A stretch of 64,000 nt of DNA from Kangiella profundi (GCF_002838765.1 NZ_CP025120.1:1550001-1614000), one strand, 5' to 3'. Counted from the first letter of the stretch, positions 9,608 to 20,227 are shown. The notes: generated by a model not told the origin, from the sequence alone. Made by a program: numbers and translations.

Positions 9608-12427
9608 TTATTTGATGCCAAGTGCATCTTTTACAAGTTTTGCCTGTTGCTCATTATGGATAGAAGCATAACCGACAGCCGGTGCTGCTGATGCTTCTCT
9701 ACCTGCATAATCAACTTTTGAGCCATTAGGAACAGCTTCATCAAGGTTATGACGTGAGCAATACCAGGCACCCTGGTTTTGTGGTTCTTCTTGACACCAT
9801 ACAAATTCTTTTGCCTTTTTATATTGAGCCATAATCTCTTTCACTTCTTCGTGCGGGAAAGGATACAACTGCTCAATACGAATAATAGCAACATTGTTCA
9901 GTTCTTGTTCGCGACGCTTCTCAAGTAAGTCATAGTAAACTTTGCCTGAGCACATTACGATACGTATTACTTTGTTTTTATCCAAGCTATCAATTTCATC
10001 AATAGCGTTCTGGAACTGCCCTTTTGTCAGCTCATCAACAGTTGATACTGCCAATTTATGACGTAATAGACTTTTCGGCGTCATCACTACCAAAGGCTTA
10101 CGCAATGGGCGAATCATCTGGCGACGGATCATGTGGAAGGCCTGAGCTGGAGTCGAAGGCACAACGACCTGAATATTATGCTCAGCTGAAAGCTGTAGGA
10201 AACGCTCCAAACGAGCTGAGCTGTGCTCTGGTCCCTGCCCCTCATAGCCATGAGGTAAGAACAGACTCAAACCAGATAAACGACCCCATTTCTGTTCTCC
10301 AGAACTGATGAACTGGTCAATAACTACTTGAGCCCCATTTGCAAAATCGCCAAATTGGGCTTCCCAGATAACCATCGAGTTGGGTTCATTGGTTGAATAG
10401 CCGTATTCAAATGCCAAGACAGCTTCTTCGGATAATACTGAATCAATAACTGTAAACTGTGGCTGATCATCTTTAATATGCTGTAGCGGAATATAGACTT
10501 CTGCATCGTCTTGATCATGTAATACTGCGTGACGATGGAAGAATGTTCCACGTCCACTATCTTGACCACAAAGACGAACTTCGAAACCTTGATCAAGTAA
10601 TGATGCATAGGCCATAGTTTCCGCAAAGCCCCAGTCCATTTTGACTTCGCCTTTTGCCATTTTCTTACGCTCACCCATTAGTTTTTTAACGCGTGATTGC
10701 AATGGCAAATCTTTCGGATAATGACAAATACGCTCTGACAGTTCTTTGAACTTGGATTCGCTCAAGCCTGTATCCGCTGGAGACTGCCAGGTTTGATTTA
10801 GAAATGGTGACCAGTCTACGTTGAATTCACGTTTGTGATTTTCAATACGGTTTCTTACTACTGATTTGCCAGTGTCTAGCAAGTCACGGTAATCATCCAA
10901 CATCTTTTTAGCGTCGTCAGCAGACAAAACCTTATTATCAATCAAACGGTCCTCATATATTTTACGAGGCGTCGGATGCTTTTTGATCTTCTGATACATC
11001 AAAGGCTGCGTCGCATTAGGCTCATCAGCTTCGTTATGACCATGGCGACGATAGCAAACCAAATCAATAACGACGTCTTTCTTAAATTTCTTACGGAACT
11101 CAAGAGCAAGACGGGTCACATATAAAACCGCTTCTGGATCATCACCGTTAACATGGAATACTGGAGCTTCAACCATTTTAGCAACGTCAGTACAGTAAGC
11201 AGTAGAACGGGTATCGTGAAGCTTTGAAGTAGTAAAACCAACTTGGTTATTGATCACAATATGAATGGAGCCACCAACATAGAAGCCACGCGCTTGCGAC
11301 ATGTTGAAGGTTTCCATAACAACACCCTGACCGGTGACAGCTGAGTCACCATGAATCAGTACTGGGATAACCTGGTCACATTCCTTATCGTTACGACGCT
11401 CCTGGCGAGCACGCACAGAACCCAGAACTACTGGACTAACAATCTCAAGGTGTGATGGGTTAAACGCGAGTGCTAGGTGAACAGGGCCACCCTCTGTTTC
11501 AACATCATTGGAATAACCCATGTGGTATTTCACGTCACCTGAAGAGCCATTTTCTACTACAGCATTTTTACCGGCAAACTCGTCAAATAACACCTGCGGA
11601 TTTTTGCCCATAACGTTTACAAGAACGTTTAGACGACCACGGTGAGCCATACCAATAACAACTTCCTTAGCGCCATTAATGCCTGACTGATTAATCATGT
11701 CGCGCATCATTGGGATTAGGCTATCGCCACCTTCCAGTGAGAAACGCTTTGCGCCGGGGAATTTTGAACCCAGATATTTCTCTAATCCTTCAGCTGCTGT
11801 GAGCCCTTCCAGTATTTTTTTACGAGTTTCTTCACGGAACTTATGAGAAGAGTTGGCTTCTTCGAGCTTTTCCTGAATCCAACGACGCTCTGTTAAGTCA
11901 TTGATATGTAAGAACTCTGCGCCAATTGTATTGGAGTAAGTCTCTTTCAGGCGCTGTAGGATTTCTTTTAAAGTCTGCTGATCAGGGCCTGCCAGATTTC
12001 CGACATGGAATTTAGTATCAAGATCAGCTTCAGAAAGCTCAAAGCTTTCCAGGCTTAAATTCGTTGGGTAAGGATGCTTCCATAGCCCTAAAGGATCTAT
12101 ATTAGCGTGGTGATGACCACGAGCACGATAAGATTCTATCAGATGCAATACTTTAACTTGCTTAGGATCAGCAACTGAAGAACCGCCACCTTGCGTAAAG
12201 GCAATCTTTTGACGGTTAAGACCTATCTGACGAAAATGCTCTCGAATATCACTATGCGAGACATCTTTTGTATCAGCGTTCTTTGCGAACTCGTCGAATT
12301 TTACTCGCCAGTCAGAATCAACAGACTGAGGATCTTCTAAGTATTGCTCGTATAATTCTTCCAGATAGCTTGCGCTGCTACCGGACAGGTAGGCGCTCTC
12401 GAACATCGCCTCTAACCCATTTTTCAT
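9608..12427 (-). CDS. sucA: 2-oxoglutarate dehydrogenase E1
   Basis: This 939-residue thiamine-diphosphate decarboxylase of the 2-oxoglutarate dehydrogenase complex is the rate-controlling TCA step. It has the N-terminal SucA signature (SAYLSGSSASYLEELYEQYL), GMAHRGRLNVLVNVMGK, the ThDP region (HGDSAVTGQGVVMET) and the C-terminal transketolase-like half (CQEEPQNQGAWY). I chose ATG 12427 because family alignment starts there; in-frame GTG codons up to 12442 would add five residues. It is the first gene of sucABCD, 289 bases downstream of sdhB and after a terminator, so it should have its own promoter. Confidence 0.97.
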   Translation of the reverse strand: MKNGLEAMFESAYLSGSSASYLEELYEQYLEDPQSVDSDWRVKFDEFAKNADTKDVSHSDIREHFRQIGLNRQKIAFTQGGGSSVADPKQVKVLHLIESYRARGHHHANIDPLGLWKHPYPTNLSLESFELSEADLDTKFHVGNLAGPDQQTLKEILQRLKETYSNTIGAEFLHINDLTERRWIQEKLEEANSSHKFREETRKKILEGLTAAEGLEKYLGSKFPGAKRFSLEGGDSLIPMMRDMINQSGINGAKEVVIGMAHRGRLNVLVNVMGKNPQVLFDEFAGKNAVVENGSSGDVKYHMGYSNDVETEGGPVHLALAFNPSHLEIVSPVVLGSVRARQERRNDKECDQVIPVLIHGDSAVTGQGVVMETFNMSQARGFYVGGSIHIVINNQVGFTTSKLHDTRSTAYCTDVAKMVEAPVFHVNGDDPEAVLYVTRLALEFRKKFKKDVVIDLVCYRRHGHNEADEPNATQPLMYQKIKKHPTPRKIYEDRLIDNKVLSADDAKKMLDDYRDLLDTGKSVVRNRIENHKREFNVDWSPFLNQTWQSPADTGLSESKFKELSERICHYPKDLPLQSRVKKLMGERKKMAKGEVKMDWGFAETMAYASLLDQGFEVRLCGQDSGRGTFFHRHAVLHDQDDAEVYIPLQHIKDDQPQFTVIDSVLSEEAVLAFEYGYSTNEPNSMVIWEAQFGDFANGAQVVIDQFISSGEQKWGRLSGLSLFLPHGYEGQGPEHSSARLERFLQLSAEHNIQVVVPSTPAQAFHMIRRQMIRPLRKPLVVMTPKSLLRHKLAVSTVDELTKGQFQNAIDEIDSLDKNKVIRIVMCSGKVYYDLLEKRREQELNNVAIIRIEQLYPFPHEEVKEIMAQYKKAKEFVWCQEEPQNQGAWYCSRHNLDEAVPNGSKVDYAGREASAAPAVGYASIHNEQQAKLVKDALGIK

Positions 12428-12642
12428 GTATCGTAACACCACTCTAGGTATTTAAGTCGCTATGATAACTAAAAATCAGGAGTCTTAACACAGTATTAAG
12501 TCTTTAATTTGTAAAAGTCCTGTTTAAGAAAACCTGATTAACTCATTGTTTTTATGAATTAACTGCCTTCAAAATACTACAGCTAATCCTTCTTCAACTA
12601 GCATCAAAAAAATTGATGTATCAAAAAGTATCGTTGCTTTCG

Positions 12643-12691
12643 CAAAAAAAGACGAAAAGAACAGAGCTTTGAGGCCCCGGTCTTTTCGTCT
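12643..12691 (-). terminator. Terminator of the sdh operon
   Basis: The 11-bp perfect stem AGACGAAAAGA / TCTTTTCGTCT (12650-12660 and 12681-12691) is followed on the minus strand by seven Ts. It lies 25 bases after the sdhB stop and separates sdhCDAB from sucABCD. Confidence 0.9.
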
Positions 12692-12716
12692 GTATTAATG
12701 CTTTAAATCAGCTAAG

Positions 12717-13415
12717 TTAAACTCCGCTCTTCAGCAACATAGAACGAATGTGGCCGATTGCGCGTGTTGGGTTTAGACCTTTCGGGCAAACATCCACACA
12801 GTTCATGATGCCACGGCAACGGAATACGCTATAGGCATCATCCAATTCGGCTAGACGCTCTTCTGTCTGAGTGTCACGGCTATCAACAAGGAATCGATAA
12901 GCTTGCAACAAACCTGCTGGACCAACGAATTTGTCAGGATTCCACCAGAATGATGGGCATGATGTTGAACAACAGGCACACAAGATGCACTCATAAAGAC
13001 CGTCTAATTTCGCACGATCCTCAGGTGACTGTAAGCGTTCTTTTGCTGGTGGTTCATCGTTTGCAATTAAGAATGGCTTAATTTTCTCATATTGCTTATA
13101 GAACTGAGCCATATCCACGACCAGATCACGAATTACCGGCAAACCAGGTAAAGGACGGATCACAATCGGTGTTTTCAGGCTAGACAATGCTGTAATACAT
13201 GCTAGGCCGTTTTTGCCGTTGATATTCATACCATCAGAACCACAAACACCTTCACGACACGAACGGCGGAAAGATAATGTTGGGTCTTGATTCTTCAATG
13301 CTACCAGAGCATCCAACAACATCATGTCAGAACCTTCAGGAACATCTAAGTCATATTCCTGCATATAAGGCTTTTTATCAGTCTCTGGGTTGTAGCGATA
13401 AATACTAAATTTCAT
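12717..13415 (-). CDS. sdhB: Succinate dehydrogenase iron-sulfur subunit
   Basis: This 232-residue subunit of respiratory complex II carries electrons from FAD to quinone. All cluster ligands are visible: [2Fe-2S] in RRSCREGVCGSDGMNINGK, then CILCACCSTSCP and CRGIMNCVDVCPKG for the [4Fe-4S] and [3Fe-4S] centres. ATG 13415 is preferred because GGAG lies 8 bases before it; a GTG at 13424 would add three residues. It follows sdhA by 30 bases and is the last gene of sdhCDAB. Confidence 0.98.
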   Translation of the reverse strand: MKFSIYRYNPETDKKPYMQEYDLDVPEGSDMMLLDALVALKNQDPTLSFRRSCREGVCGSDGMNINGKNGLACITALSSLKTPIVIRPLPGLPVIRDLVVDMAQFYKQYEKIKPFLIANDEPPAKERLQSPEDRAKLDGLYECILCACCSTSCPSFWWNPDKFVGPAGLLQAYRFLVDSRDTQTEERLAELDDAYSVFRCRGIMNCVDVCPKGLNPTRAIGHIRSMLLKSGV

Positions 13416-13445
13416 TTGCTTCACTCCGTATTCTGTAGCTACAGA

Positions 13446-15224
13446 TTAATATGTACGGGCTTTCGGAGGGAAAGCTTCGATTTTGGTTGGGCTCATGTTC
13501 ACATCACGCTTACCCATTTCTTCAGTCACTGGGTAATAAACAGAGTGCGCTAACCAGTTTTCGTCATCACGATCTGGGAAGTCTTCACGGCTATGAGCAC
13601 CACGACTTTCAGTACGGAACTCAGCAGCCATAGCGGTTGCATAAGCCACTTCCATCAAGTTTTCAAGCTCAAGACACTCAATACGCTCGGTATTAAAGGC
13701 TTTAGACTTGTCTTTTAGTCGTGCGTTTTTCAAACGTTCACGTAGCGACTTAATCTTATCCAGACCTTCTTTCATCAAATCACCGGTACGGAATACACCG
13801 AAGTGATTCTGCATGGTGTTTTGAAGCTCTCGACGCAACTCAACTGGATCTTCACCTTCGTTAGTGCTGTCCCAACGATTAATACGATTTAGTGCACGCT
13901 CTGTGTCTGAATCGTTATAGTCAGAGAAAGGCAAGCCTTCACGTAGCGACTCTTCAAGGTGTAAACCAGCAGCACGGCCAAAGACCACAAGGTCAAGCAG
14001 TGAGTTACCGCCCAAACGGTTAGCACCGTGCACAGATACACAGGCCACTTCGCCCACAGCGTAGAAACCTTTAACAACCTTTTCTTCGCCAGCTGGTGTA
14101 CGGTCAATCACCTGACCATACTTATTGGTAGGAATACCACCCATCATGTAGTGACAGGTCGGAACTACTGGAATTGGATCTTTTGCAGGATCAACGTGAG
14201 CGAAAATTTTCGATAGTTCACTAATACCTGGAAGACGAGAGTTCAAGACCTCTTCACCTAAGTGATCCAGCTTTAAGAAAACGTGATCGCCATTAGGACC
14301 AGCACCACGACCAGCTAGAATTTCTTTCATCATTGAACGAGCAACTACGTCACGCGATGCCAAATCTTTAGCATTAGGTGCATAACGCTCCATGAAGCGT
14401 TCACCATCTTTATTGATCAGGTAACCGCCTTCACCACGACAGCCTTCTGTTACCAAAGTACCAGCACCAGCAATACCGGTTGGGTGGAACTGCCACATTT
14501 CGATATCTTGAACCGGTAAGCCTGCACGCAACGCCATGCCAACACCATCACCAGTGTTGATCAATGCATTAGTAGTTGACGCATAGATACGACCAGAACC
14601 ACCCGTTGCAAATACCGTAGCACGCGCTTTAAACAAGGCAATTTCGCCGGTTTCAATGCACATTGCAGTGACACCACAAACGTCACCGTCCTCATTGCGC
14701 ACCAAATCCATTGCATACCACTCGTTAAAGAATTGAGTATTGGCTTTCAGGTTGGCCTGATACAAAGTATGCAATAAGGCATGACCAGTACGGTCAGCAG
14801 CCGCAGCAGTACGAGCTGCCTGCTCGCCACCAAATTCTTTAGACTGACCACCGAATGGGCGTTGATAAATTTTGCCATTATCTAGACGAGAGAATGGTAA
14901 GCCCATGTGCTCAAGTTCATAAACAGCAGCTGGGCCATTTTCACACATGTACTCAATAGCATCCTGGTCACCGATATAGTCTGAACCTTTAACGGTATCA
15001 AACATGTGCCAGCGCCAGTCATCCGGGTGAGAGTTACCCAAAGCTACAGTTATACCGCCTTGAGCAGATACTGTGTGCGAGCGAGTAGGAAATACTTTAG
15101 AAATCAATGCGACTTTTTGACCACTTTGTGCCAATTGCAGCGATGCACGCATACCAGCGCCACCGCCACCAACGATTACCGCATCAAAGGTATGTGTTGG
15201 AATAGAGGAGATTTGGTTAGACAT
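13446..15224 (-). CDS. sdhA: Succinate dehydrogenase flavoprotein subunit
   Basis: The 592-residue catalytic subunit oxidises succinate to fumarate on the cytoplasmic face of the inner membrane. Seen in the sequence are the FAD-binding [14 protein letters not shown], the covalent-FAD histidine in [11 protein letters not shown], the substrate-site segment [20 protein letters not shown], and [22 protein letters not shown]. Length is typical. It starts three bases after the sdhD stop. Confidence 0.98.
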   Translation of the reverse strand: MSNQISSIPTHTFDAVIVGGGGAGMRASLQLAQSGQKVALISKVFPTRSHTVSAQGGITVALGNSHPDDWRWHMFDTVKGSDYIGDQDAIEYMCENGPAAVYELEHMGLPFSRLDNGKIYQRPFGGQSKEFGGEQAARTAAAADRTGHALLHTLYQANLKANTQFFNEWYAMDLVRNEDGDVCGVTAMCIETGEIALFKARATVFATGGSGRIYASTTNALINTGDGVGMALRAGLPVQDIEMWQFHPTGIAGAGTLVTEGCRGEGGYLINKDGERFMERYAPNAKDLASRDVVARSMMKEILAGRGAGPNGDHVFLKLDHLGEEVLNSRLPGISELSKIFAHVDPAKDPIPVVPTCHYMMGGIPTNKYGQVIDRTPAGEEKVVKGFYAVGEVACVSVHGANRLGGNSLLDLVVFGRAAGLHLEESLREGLPFSDYNDSDTERALNRINRWDSTNEGEDPVELRRELQNTMQNHFGVFRTGDLMKEGLDKIKSLRERLKNARLKDKSKAFNTERIECLELENLMEVAYATAMAAEFRTESRGAHSREDFPDRDDENWLAHSVYYPVTEEMGKRDVNMSPTKIEAFPPKARTY

Positions 15225-15227
15225 GCT

Positions 15228-15587
15228 TTATAGGCTCCACAAAATCTGAATGCCCCACACTAACAGCGCCAGGCAGATGAGAATAACAAGTACTTGGAAG
15301 ACAAAACGAATTGCCAGTTTTGGCATATAGTCAGTGGACACAATCCACAGACCAATCCAAGCATGTCCGATTACTGACAATAATGCCAATAACGAGAAAA
15401 CTTTCATAAAGGTCGATGCAAACAACTCCTGCCATACTGGGAATGACAAGTCAGGAGTTGTGCAAATGAAGTAGCCAAGGAAAATTACGTAGGCCAACAT
15501 TACAATTGCTGACACACGCTGGATGATCCAGTCATGCAGGCCCGAACGACCAAGGCTTGTTGATGCTGTTACTACGCCCATACCCAT
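15228..15587 (-). CDS. sdhD: Succinate dehydrogenase membrane anchor
   Basis: This 119-residue inner-membrane protein has three predicted transmembrane segments and anchors complex II. The conserved helix-2 segment VIGHAWIGLWIVSTDY holds the histidine and the D-Y pair associated with haem and quinone binding in this family. The start overlaps the end of sdhC by 16 bases, indicating coupled translation. SdhD sequences vary widely; the assignment rests on size, topology, motif and position. Confidence 0.93.
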   Translation of the reverse strand: MGMGVVTASTSLGRSGLHDWIIQRVSAIVMLAYVIFLGYFICTTPDLSFPVWQELFASTFMKVFSLLALLSVIGHAWIGLWIVSTDYMPKLAIRFVFQVLVILICLALLVWGIQILWSL

Positions 15588-15949
15588 ACTCCTAATACGA
15601 CTGCAGCAATCGCAGATAGAATAATTACCAGCCAGGCACCACGACGGCCACCTTCTAGCGACTCACCAATGCCCATATCCATTAACAGGTGACGAACACC
15701 TGCAATAACGTGATAGGCAACAGCGGTAGTGATGGCCCATAAAACGAACTGCCATAAGAATGACTCGGCAAACATGGTCTTAAGCTCATTAAAGCCAGCT
15801 GGTGTGAAGGATTTTTGTAGCATCCATAAAAGGATAGGTACAGCGAAGAATAATATGACGCCTGTAATACGATGCAAAATTGAAGAAATTGCAGGTACAG
15901 GGAATCTTATCGTTGCAAGATTCAGGTTTGTTGGTCTCTTTTGATTCAC
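15572..15949 (-). CDS. sdhC: Succinate dehydrogenase cytochrome b556 subunit
   Basis: The 125-residue first gene of sdhCDAB begins RPTNLNLATIRFPVPAISSI, with the SILHRITGV signature for quinone binding, and has three membrane helices. The haem ligand histidine lies in AYHVIAGVRHLLMDMG. It starts with GTG. The gene is divergent from gltA, with a 338-base regulatory gap and a good sigma70-type promoter 136-164 bases upstream. Confidence 0.97.
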   Translation of the reverse strand: MNQKRPTNLNLATIRFPVPAISSILHRITGVILFFAVPILLWMLQKSFTPAGFNELKTMFAESFLWQFVLWAITTAVAYHVIAGVRHLLMDMGIGESLEGGRRGAWLVIILSAIAAVVLGVWVWA

Positions 15950-16287
15950 GACGTATCTTATCTATTTTTGCCCAGGTCGCCAGGGCGTGAGAGTCTCTGT
16001 GTCCTGCCTTACATGAGTGCGTGAAATGCGACCGAAATACGCTGCAGACAGGAACCCCGTAGTGATACAAAGTTTCGGACGCAAATTATATAAGTGCTTG
16101 TCGGTGATTACAATTAATTAACCCGATAGATTTCCTATATATGCCAAAATCTTATTGATCATCATCAAGTGTCACAAAAATATCTCATGTAAAATGTGAC
16201 AAAATTTTGTAGAATGCACCACCTGATTGAGATTAGACTCGATTTATTGAGTAAAAAGTAAGCAATTTATAGTCCAAAGGAGACTTT
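15950..16287. promoter_or_regulatory. Divergent sdhC-gltA control region
   Basis: This 338-base gap separates the divergent sdh operon and gltA. It contains a near-consensus sdhC promoter (16085-16113), an implied 5' leader of about 130 bases for sdhC, and on the gltA side a spaced inverted repeat, TGTCACA ... TGTGACA (16170-16201), just upstream of a possible -10 TAGAAT (16210-16215). No ORF of its own is convincing. Confidence 0.6.
16085..16113 (-). promoter_or_regulatory. sigma70-type promoter for sdhCDAB
   Basis: On the minus strand TTGTAA and a perfect TATAAT are separated by 17 bases. Transcription would start near 16078, giving a leader of about 130 bases before the sdhC GTG. No competing good promoter was seen nearer to sdhC. 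Confidence 0.65.
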
Positions 16288-17577
16288 ATGTCGCAACAAA
16301 CAGCTAAACTTAGCTTACCCAATGGCGAAGAATTGGATTTGACCGTACTTTCCCCTACTCTGGGCAAAGACGTAATCGACGTAAGAGCGTTAGGCAAAGC
16401 TGGCTACTTCACTTATGACCCAGGTTATGTATCGACTGGTGCCTGTGAATCTAAAATTACTTACATTGATGGAGAAAAGGGCCAACTACTCTATCGTGGT
16501 TACCCAATTGAGCAGCTTGCCGAGCAGTCAAACTTTGAGGAAGTTGCTTACCTTCTATTAAACGGTGAATTACCTAGCAAAGAAGAATACGAAAACTTCG
16601 TTGCCAAAATTAACAATCACACCATGGTTCATCAACAGATGATGAACTTCTTCAATGGCTTCCGCCGTGATGCCCACCCGATGGCTATCATGGTTTCTGT
16701 AGTTGGCGCACTGTCTGCCTTCTACCACGATTCATTGGATATCAATAACCCTCAGCACCGTGATATCAGCGCCCTGCGCCTGATTGCGAAAGTACCTACT
16801 ATTGCTGCAATGTGTTACCGCTACAGCGTTGGCCACCCATTCGTTTATCCTGATAACGATATGAGCCTGGCTGAGAACTTCCTGAATATGATGTTCAGCA
16901 TGCCTACCAATGACTGGAAACCTGATCCAGTATTAGTCAAAGCAATGGATCGTATCTTTATTCTTCATGCGGATCACGAGCAAAACGCATCTACATCAAC
17001 AGTTCGCCTTGCAGGTTCTTCTGGCGCTAACCCGTTTGCTGCTATCGCATCCGGTATTGCCTGCCTATGGGGCCCTGCGCATGGTGGTGCTAATGAAGCC
17101 TGCTTGAACATGTTGCGTGAAATCGGTGATGTTAGCCGCATTCCTGAATTTATTGAGCGCGCTAAAGATAAGAACGACCCATTCCGCTTGATGGGCTTCG
17201 GTCACCGCGTCTATAAAAACTTTGACCCACGTGCCAAAGTTATGCGTGAAAGTGCTCACGAAGTATTGGATCTACTGGGCAAGCATGATGACCCAATCTT
17301 CAAGGTTGCACTTGAGCTTGAGAAAATTGCCCTTGAAGATGAATACTTCATCGAGAAGAAGCTTTACCCGAATGTAGACTTCTACTCTGGCGTTATACTT
17401 GATGCCATGGGTATCCCAACCAATATGTTTACAGTGATTTTCGCTTTAGCACGTACTGTAGGCTGGGTATCTCAATGGCATGAAATGATTGGAGAAGATG
17501 ACCGTCGCATCGGACGTCCTCGTCAGTTATATACAGGTGCCACAGAGCGCGATTACGTGGATATCAATAAACGTTAA
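16288..17577 (+). CDS. gltA: Citrate synthase
   Basis: This 429-residue enzyme condenses acetyl-CoA and oxaloacetate to citrate. It is the hexameric gammaproteobacterial type by length and N-terminus. Catalytic elements are visible: [25 protein letters not shown] and [15 protein letters not shown] for the two histidines, and [10 protein letters not shown] with the aspartate. An AAAGGAG sits 7 bases before the ATG. The gene is divergent from sdhCDAB, which matches the usual gltA-sdh-suc arrangement, and ends at a strong terminator. Confidence 0.98.
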   Translation: MSQQTAKLSLPNGEELDLTVLSPTLGKDVIDVRALGKAGYFTYDPGYVSTGACESKITYIDGEKGQLLYRGYPIEQLAEQSNFEEVAYLLLNGELPSKEEYENFVAKINNHTMVHQQMMNFFNGFRRDAHPMAIMVSVVGALSAFYHDSLDINNPQHRDISALRLIAKVPTIAAMCYRYSVGHPFVYPDNDMSLAENFLNMMFSMPTNDWKPDPVLVKAMDRIFILHADHEQNASTSTVRLAGSSGANPFAAIASGIACLWGPAHGGANEACLNMLREIGDVSRIPEFIERAKDKNDPFRLMGFGHRVYKNFDPRAKVMRESAHEVLDLLGKHDDPIFKVALELEKIALEDEYFIEKKLYPNVDFYSGVILDAMGIPTNMFTVIFALARTVGWVSQWHEMIGEDDRRIGRPRQLYTGATERDYVDINKR

Positions 17578-17644
17578 TCGGGCAACAAACACCTGACTTT
17601 GAAAAATTATTGCTGACAATATTTTTTTCAAAGGTCTATAATTT

Positions 17645-17674
17645 AAAGGAGCACTTCGAGTGCTCCTTTTTATT
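17645..17674 (+). terminator. Terminator of gltA
   Basis: The 11-bp perfect stem AAAGGAGCACT / AGTGCTCCTTT has a TCG loop and is followed by Ts. It begins 67 bases after the gltA stop. Confidence 0.93.
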
Positions 17675-17751
17675 TGCCAAATAAAAGTCTTTAACAGTTA
17701 AAAAAAGAGCAAGGCGATACAGCCTGTCATTCTTAATAAAAGCGGTGGACC

Positions 17752-18831
17752 ATGCAAAAAAATACCAAACCCTGTTATTACCCAGACTATCTACAGCTGG
17801 ATAAATTACTCGACGCACAGCACCCAGAAAGCAAAAAGTATGGTGCCGAAGCCCATGATGAAACCCTTTTCATCATCGTCCATCAGGCCTACGAATTATG
17901 GTTTAAGCAAATTTTGCATGAAATTCACTCCATCCTGCCCGTTCTGTCTCAAAGCCATGTCGACGAAAGTAAAATCAGTACCGTAAACCTGCGTCTGGAG
18001 CGTGTTCATCGTATTCAGGATGTTCTGGTCGACCAAATTGATATTTTGGAAACCATGACTCCGCTGGATTTTCTCGACTTCCGTGATTACCTGATTCCGG
18101 CTTCAGGCTTTCAAAGCATTCAATTTAAAGAGATTGAAATTCTGCTTGGGCTGAAATCCGAATATCGTATCAACTTCGACAAAAAGTCTTTCTACAGCCG
18201 CTTAAATGAACAGGATCGCAATTACTTAATGGATCTTGAAGAGAAACCCTCATTATTTGATGCGGTTGAAAAATGGCTGGAGCGTATGCCTTTCCTTGAG
18301 TTTGGTGATTTTAAATTCTGGAACATCTTCAAAGAAGCAGTCGAAACCATGCTCAATCATGATGAGAAGGTATTGAAAGAAGCCGATTATCTTAGTGACG
18401 CAGAAAAAACTTTCCAATTGAATGACCTGGAAAATACCCGCGCCACTTTCGATGCCTTGTTTGATAAAGACAAGTATGACGAGCTCAAAACTCAGGGGCG
18501 ATTCCGCATGAGCCAGGAAGCAACGCTAAGTGCCCTGTTCATTAACCTTTATCGTGAACAGCCTATGCTCAATGGTCCGTTTAGATTGTTGCAGGGATTG
18601 GTTGAAATTGATGAGAAATTCACCACTTGGCGCTATCGCCACACCACCATGGTGTTGCGTATGATTGGCTCCAAGATAGGAACAGGTGGCTCGGCAGGTC
18701 ATGATTATCTTCGTCAAACCACTCAGAACAACCGTTTCTTTCGCGACCTGTTCAACCTGACGACCTTCCTGATTCCACGCTCAGCACTGCCTGAGTTGCC
18801 GGAAGAAGTGATTAAGGCGATGAATTTTTAG
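17752..18831 (+). CDS. kynA: Tryptophan 2,3-dioxygenase
   Basis: This 359-residue haem dioxygenase opens the indole ring of L-tryptophan to N-formylkynurenine, the first step of kynurenine-route catabolism. Visible hallmarks are DETLFIIVHQAYELWFKQIL near the N-terminus, the central SGFQSIQFKEIE, and RYRHTTMVLRMIGSKIGTGG with the proximal haem histidine and the substrate-binding GTGG. It is longer than the approximately 300-residue forms of some bacteria. No formamidase or kynureninase gene lies next to it. It appears monocistronic and ends in a 13-bp hairpin. Confidence 0.95.
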   Translation: MQKNTKPCYYPDYLQLDKLLDAQHPESKKYGAEAHDETLFIIVHQAYELWFKQILHEIHSILPVLSQSHVDESKISTVNLRLERVHRIQDVLVDQIDILETMTPLDFLDFRDYLIPASGFQSIQFKEIEILLGLKSEYRINFDKKSFYSRLNEQDRNYLMDLEEKPSLFDAVEKWLERMPFLEFGDFKFWNIFKEAVETMLNHDEKVLKEADYLSDAEKTFQLNDLENTRATFDALFDKDKYDELKTQGRFRMSQEATLSALFINLYREQPMLNGPFRLLQGLVEIDEKFTTWRYRHTTMVLRMIGSKIGTGGSAGHDYLRQTTQNNRFFRDLFNLTTFLIPRSALPELPEEVIKAMNF

Positions 18832-18860
18832 ATTAAGTAATAAGTAGAATATTGAAGATA

Positions 18861-18888
18861 AAAAAGCAAAGCCGAGGCTTTGCTTTTT
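18861..18888. terminator. Bidirectional terminator
   Basis: A perfect 13-bp stem, AAAAAGCAAAGCC / GGCTTTGCTTTTT, has a 2-base spacer. A- and T-runs on the two sides serve kynA (plus) and the convergent VOC gene (minus). Confidence 0.93.
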
Positions 18889-18901
18889 TATTGATTTAAA
18901 T

Positions 18902-19324
18902 CTATTTAGCGAACAACTGGCTTAAGTCGTTGAAAGCCTTAAATTCCAATGCGTTGCCTGAGGGGTCATAAAAGAACATGGTGGCCTGTTCGCCGGGTTG
19001 GCCCTTAAAGCGAATGTAAGGCTCTATGGCAAATTGTATGCCCTTCTCTTTTAATCGGTCTGCCAGCTGCTGCCAGGTTTCCATATCCAGAACCACGCCA
19101 AAATGCGGCACTGGGACGGCATGGCCATCAACCTGGTTATGAGCTTTGTCTGCTGACTCCATTGATTCATCAAGATGGGCCACCAACTGATGCCCATAGC
19201 AGTCATAATCAATCCAATGATCACTAGAGCGACCTTCGCTAAAACCCAGTACCCGGCCGTAAAACTCTCTGGCCTGCTCTAAATTATGGACTGGAATGGC
19301 TAAATGAAACGGACGAATGCTCAT
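18902..19324 (-). CDS. VOC family (glyoxalase/bleomycin-resistance fold) protein
   Basis: The protein has 140 residues with the paired beta-alpha-beta-beta-beta modules of the vicinal-oxygen-chelate fold. It starts [19 protein letters not shown], with a metal-site histidine (FHLAI), and ends with [15 protein letters not shown], a metal-ligand glutamate in the usual place. HFGVVLDM supplies another expected metal histidine. The substrate is unknown. It lies 10 bases downstream of the methionine sulfoxide reductase gene and is probably cotranscribed with it. Confidence 0.85.
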   Translation of the reverse strand: MSIRPFHLAIPVHNLEQAREFYGRVLGFSEGRSSDHWIDYDCYGHQLVAHLDESMESADKAHNQVDGHAVPVPHFGVVLDMETWQQLADRLKEKGIQFAIEPYIRFKGQPGEQATMFFYDPSGNALEFKAFNDLSQLFAK

Positions 19325-19334
19325 AAATAACCCT

Positions 19335-19847
19335 CTATGGGAACTGTGTGCGCTTGATAAAGGTTTCTAACAACGCTGTCAACCCATCAGCATCTTCCTG
19401 ATCAAATCGATTAGTGATTGGGCTATCAATATCCAGAACGCCCTTCAGTTCACCATCAACAACTACAGGAATCACCACTTCACTTTGCGAAGCAGCATCA
19501 CAGGCTATGTGACCAGCAAACTGATGAACATCTTCAACTAGCTGAGTTTCAAGCGTAGAAGCCGCCGTTCCACAGACACCACGACCAAAGGGAATGTGAA
19601 CACAGGCCACCTTGCCCTGATACGGACCAAGTATCAGGCTGTCAGCCTTTTCAGGATTGACCAGGTAAAAACCAGACCAATTAAGCTCAGGCAGCATCTG
19701 GAAGATAAAGGCTGACATTTGCGACATATTGGTTATCCAGTTACTGTCTTCGGCCAATAAGGCATCTAATTGAAGCGCTAACTGACGATAGTATTCAGGT
19801 TTGTCGTTTCGATACTCTTGAATTTGGGATTCGTCTAGTTGGAACAT
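19335..19847 (-). CDS. msrC: Free methionine-(R)-sulfoxide reductase (GAF domain)
   Basis: This 170-residue single GAF-domain protein reduces free methionine-R-sulfoxide and so repairs oxidised methionine. The three cysteines used in the thiol cycle of this family are present in [20 protein letters not shown] and [18 protein letters not shown] and GVLDIDSP are further family signatures. ATG 19847 is chosen; an in-frame GTG at 19856 would add three residues. It probably forms a two-gene transcript with the VOC gene downstream. Confidence 0.92.
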   Translation of the reverse strand: MFQLDESQIQEYRNDKPEYYRQLALQLDALLAEDSNWITNMSQMSAFIFQMLPELNWSGFYLVNPEKADSLILGPYQGKVACVHIPFGRGVCGTAASTLETQLVEDVHQFAGHIACDAASQSEVVIPVVVDGELKGVLDIDSPITNRFDQEDADGLTALLETFIKRTQFP

Positions 19848-20029
19848 GGTATACACATCAAATTGAGAATAGCGGCAAGATAGCTGACAGCCCCAATAAT
19901 TACAAGGGTTAGATTGTGAGCAATCGTTACAATATATAGTAGTTTTGATATAAGATTAGCACTAGCCATCTACCGCATGTCACGGTAACATACGGCGTTT
20001 GTTTTTTCGTGAGTTTCGCAGGAGAAATC

Positions 20030-20227
20030 GTGTCCATTTCAAGCAAAGGCCAAAGAAGTCCTACTGCCTCGCCATGCATTGGCGTCTGTAGTACGGTTTT
20101 AGGTGATGAAGTGTGTCGTGGTTGTGGTCGAACATTCGACGAGGTGCTTAACTGGCATACTTTCACAGATGACCAGAAAAAAGCCGTAAATCTTCGTCTG
20201 AAACTCGAAGGAAAACAGAAGTTTTAA
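20030..20227 (+). CDS. DUF1289 small cysteine-rich protein
   Basis: This 65-residue protein has the DUF1289 pattern, SPCIGVCSTVLGDEVCRGCG, with four cysteines that probably bind a metal or iron-sulfur centre, followed by an amphipathic helical tail. GTG 20030 is preferred over a GTG at 20009 because AGGAG lies 5 bases before it. It precedes asnS by 58 bases in the same direction and may be cotranscribed. The function of the family is unknown. Confidence 0.85.
   Translation: MSISSKGQRSPTASPCIGVCSTVLGDEVCRGCGRTFDEVLNWHTFTDDQKKAVNLRLKLEGKQKF

Noticed and set aside
16170..16201. CRP-type operator at gltA
   Set aside because: Half-sites are TGTCACA and TGTGACA with 18-base spacing, not TGTGA-N6-TCACA; listed only as an unassigned inverted repeat.
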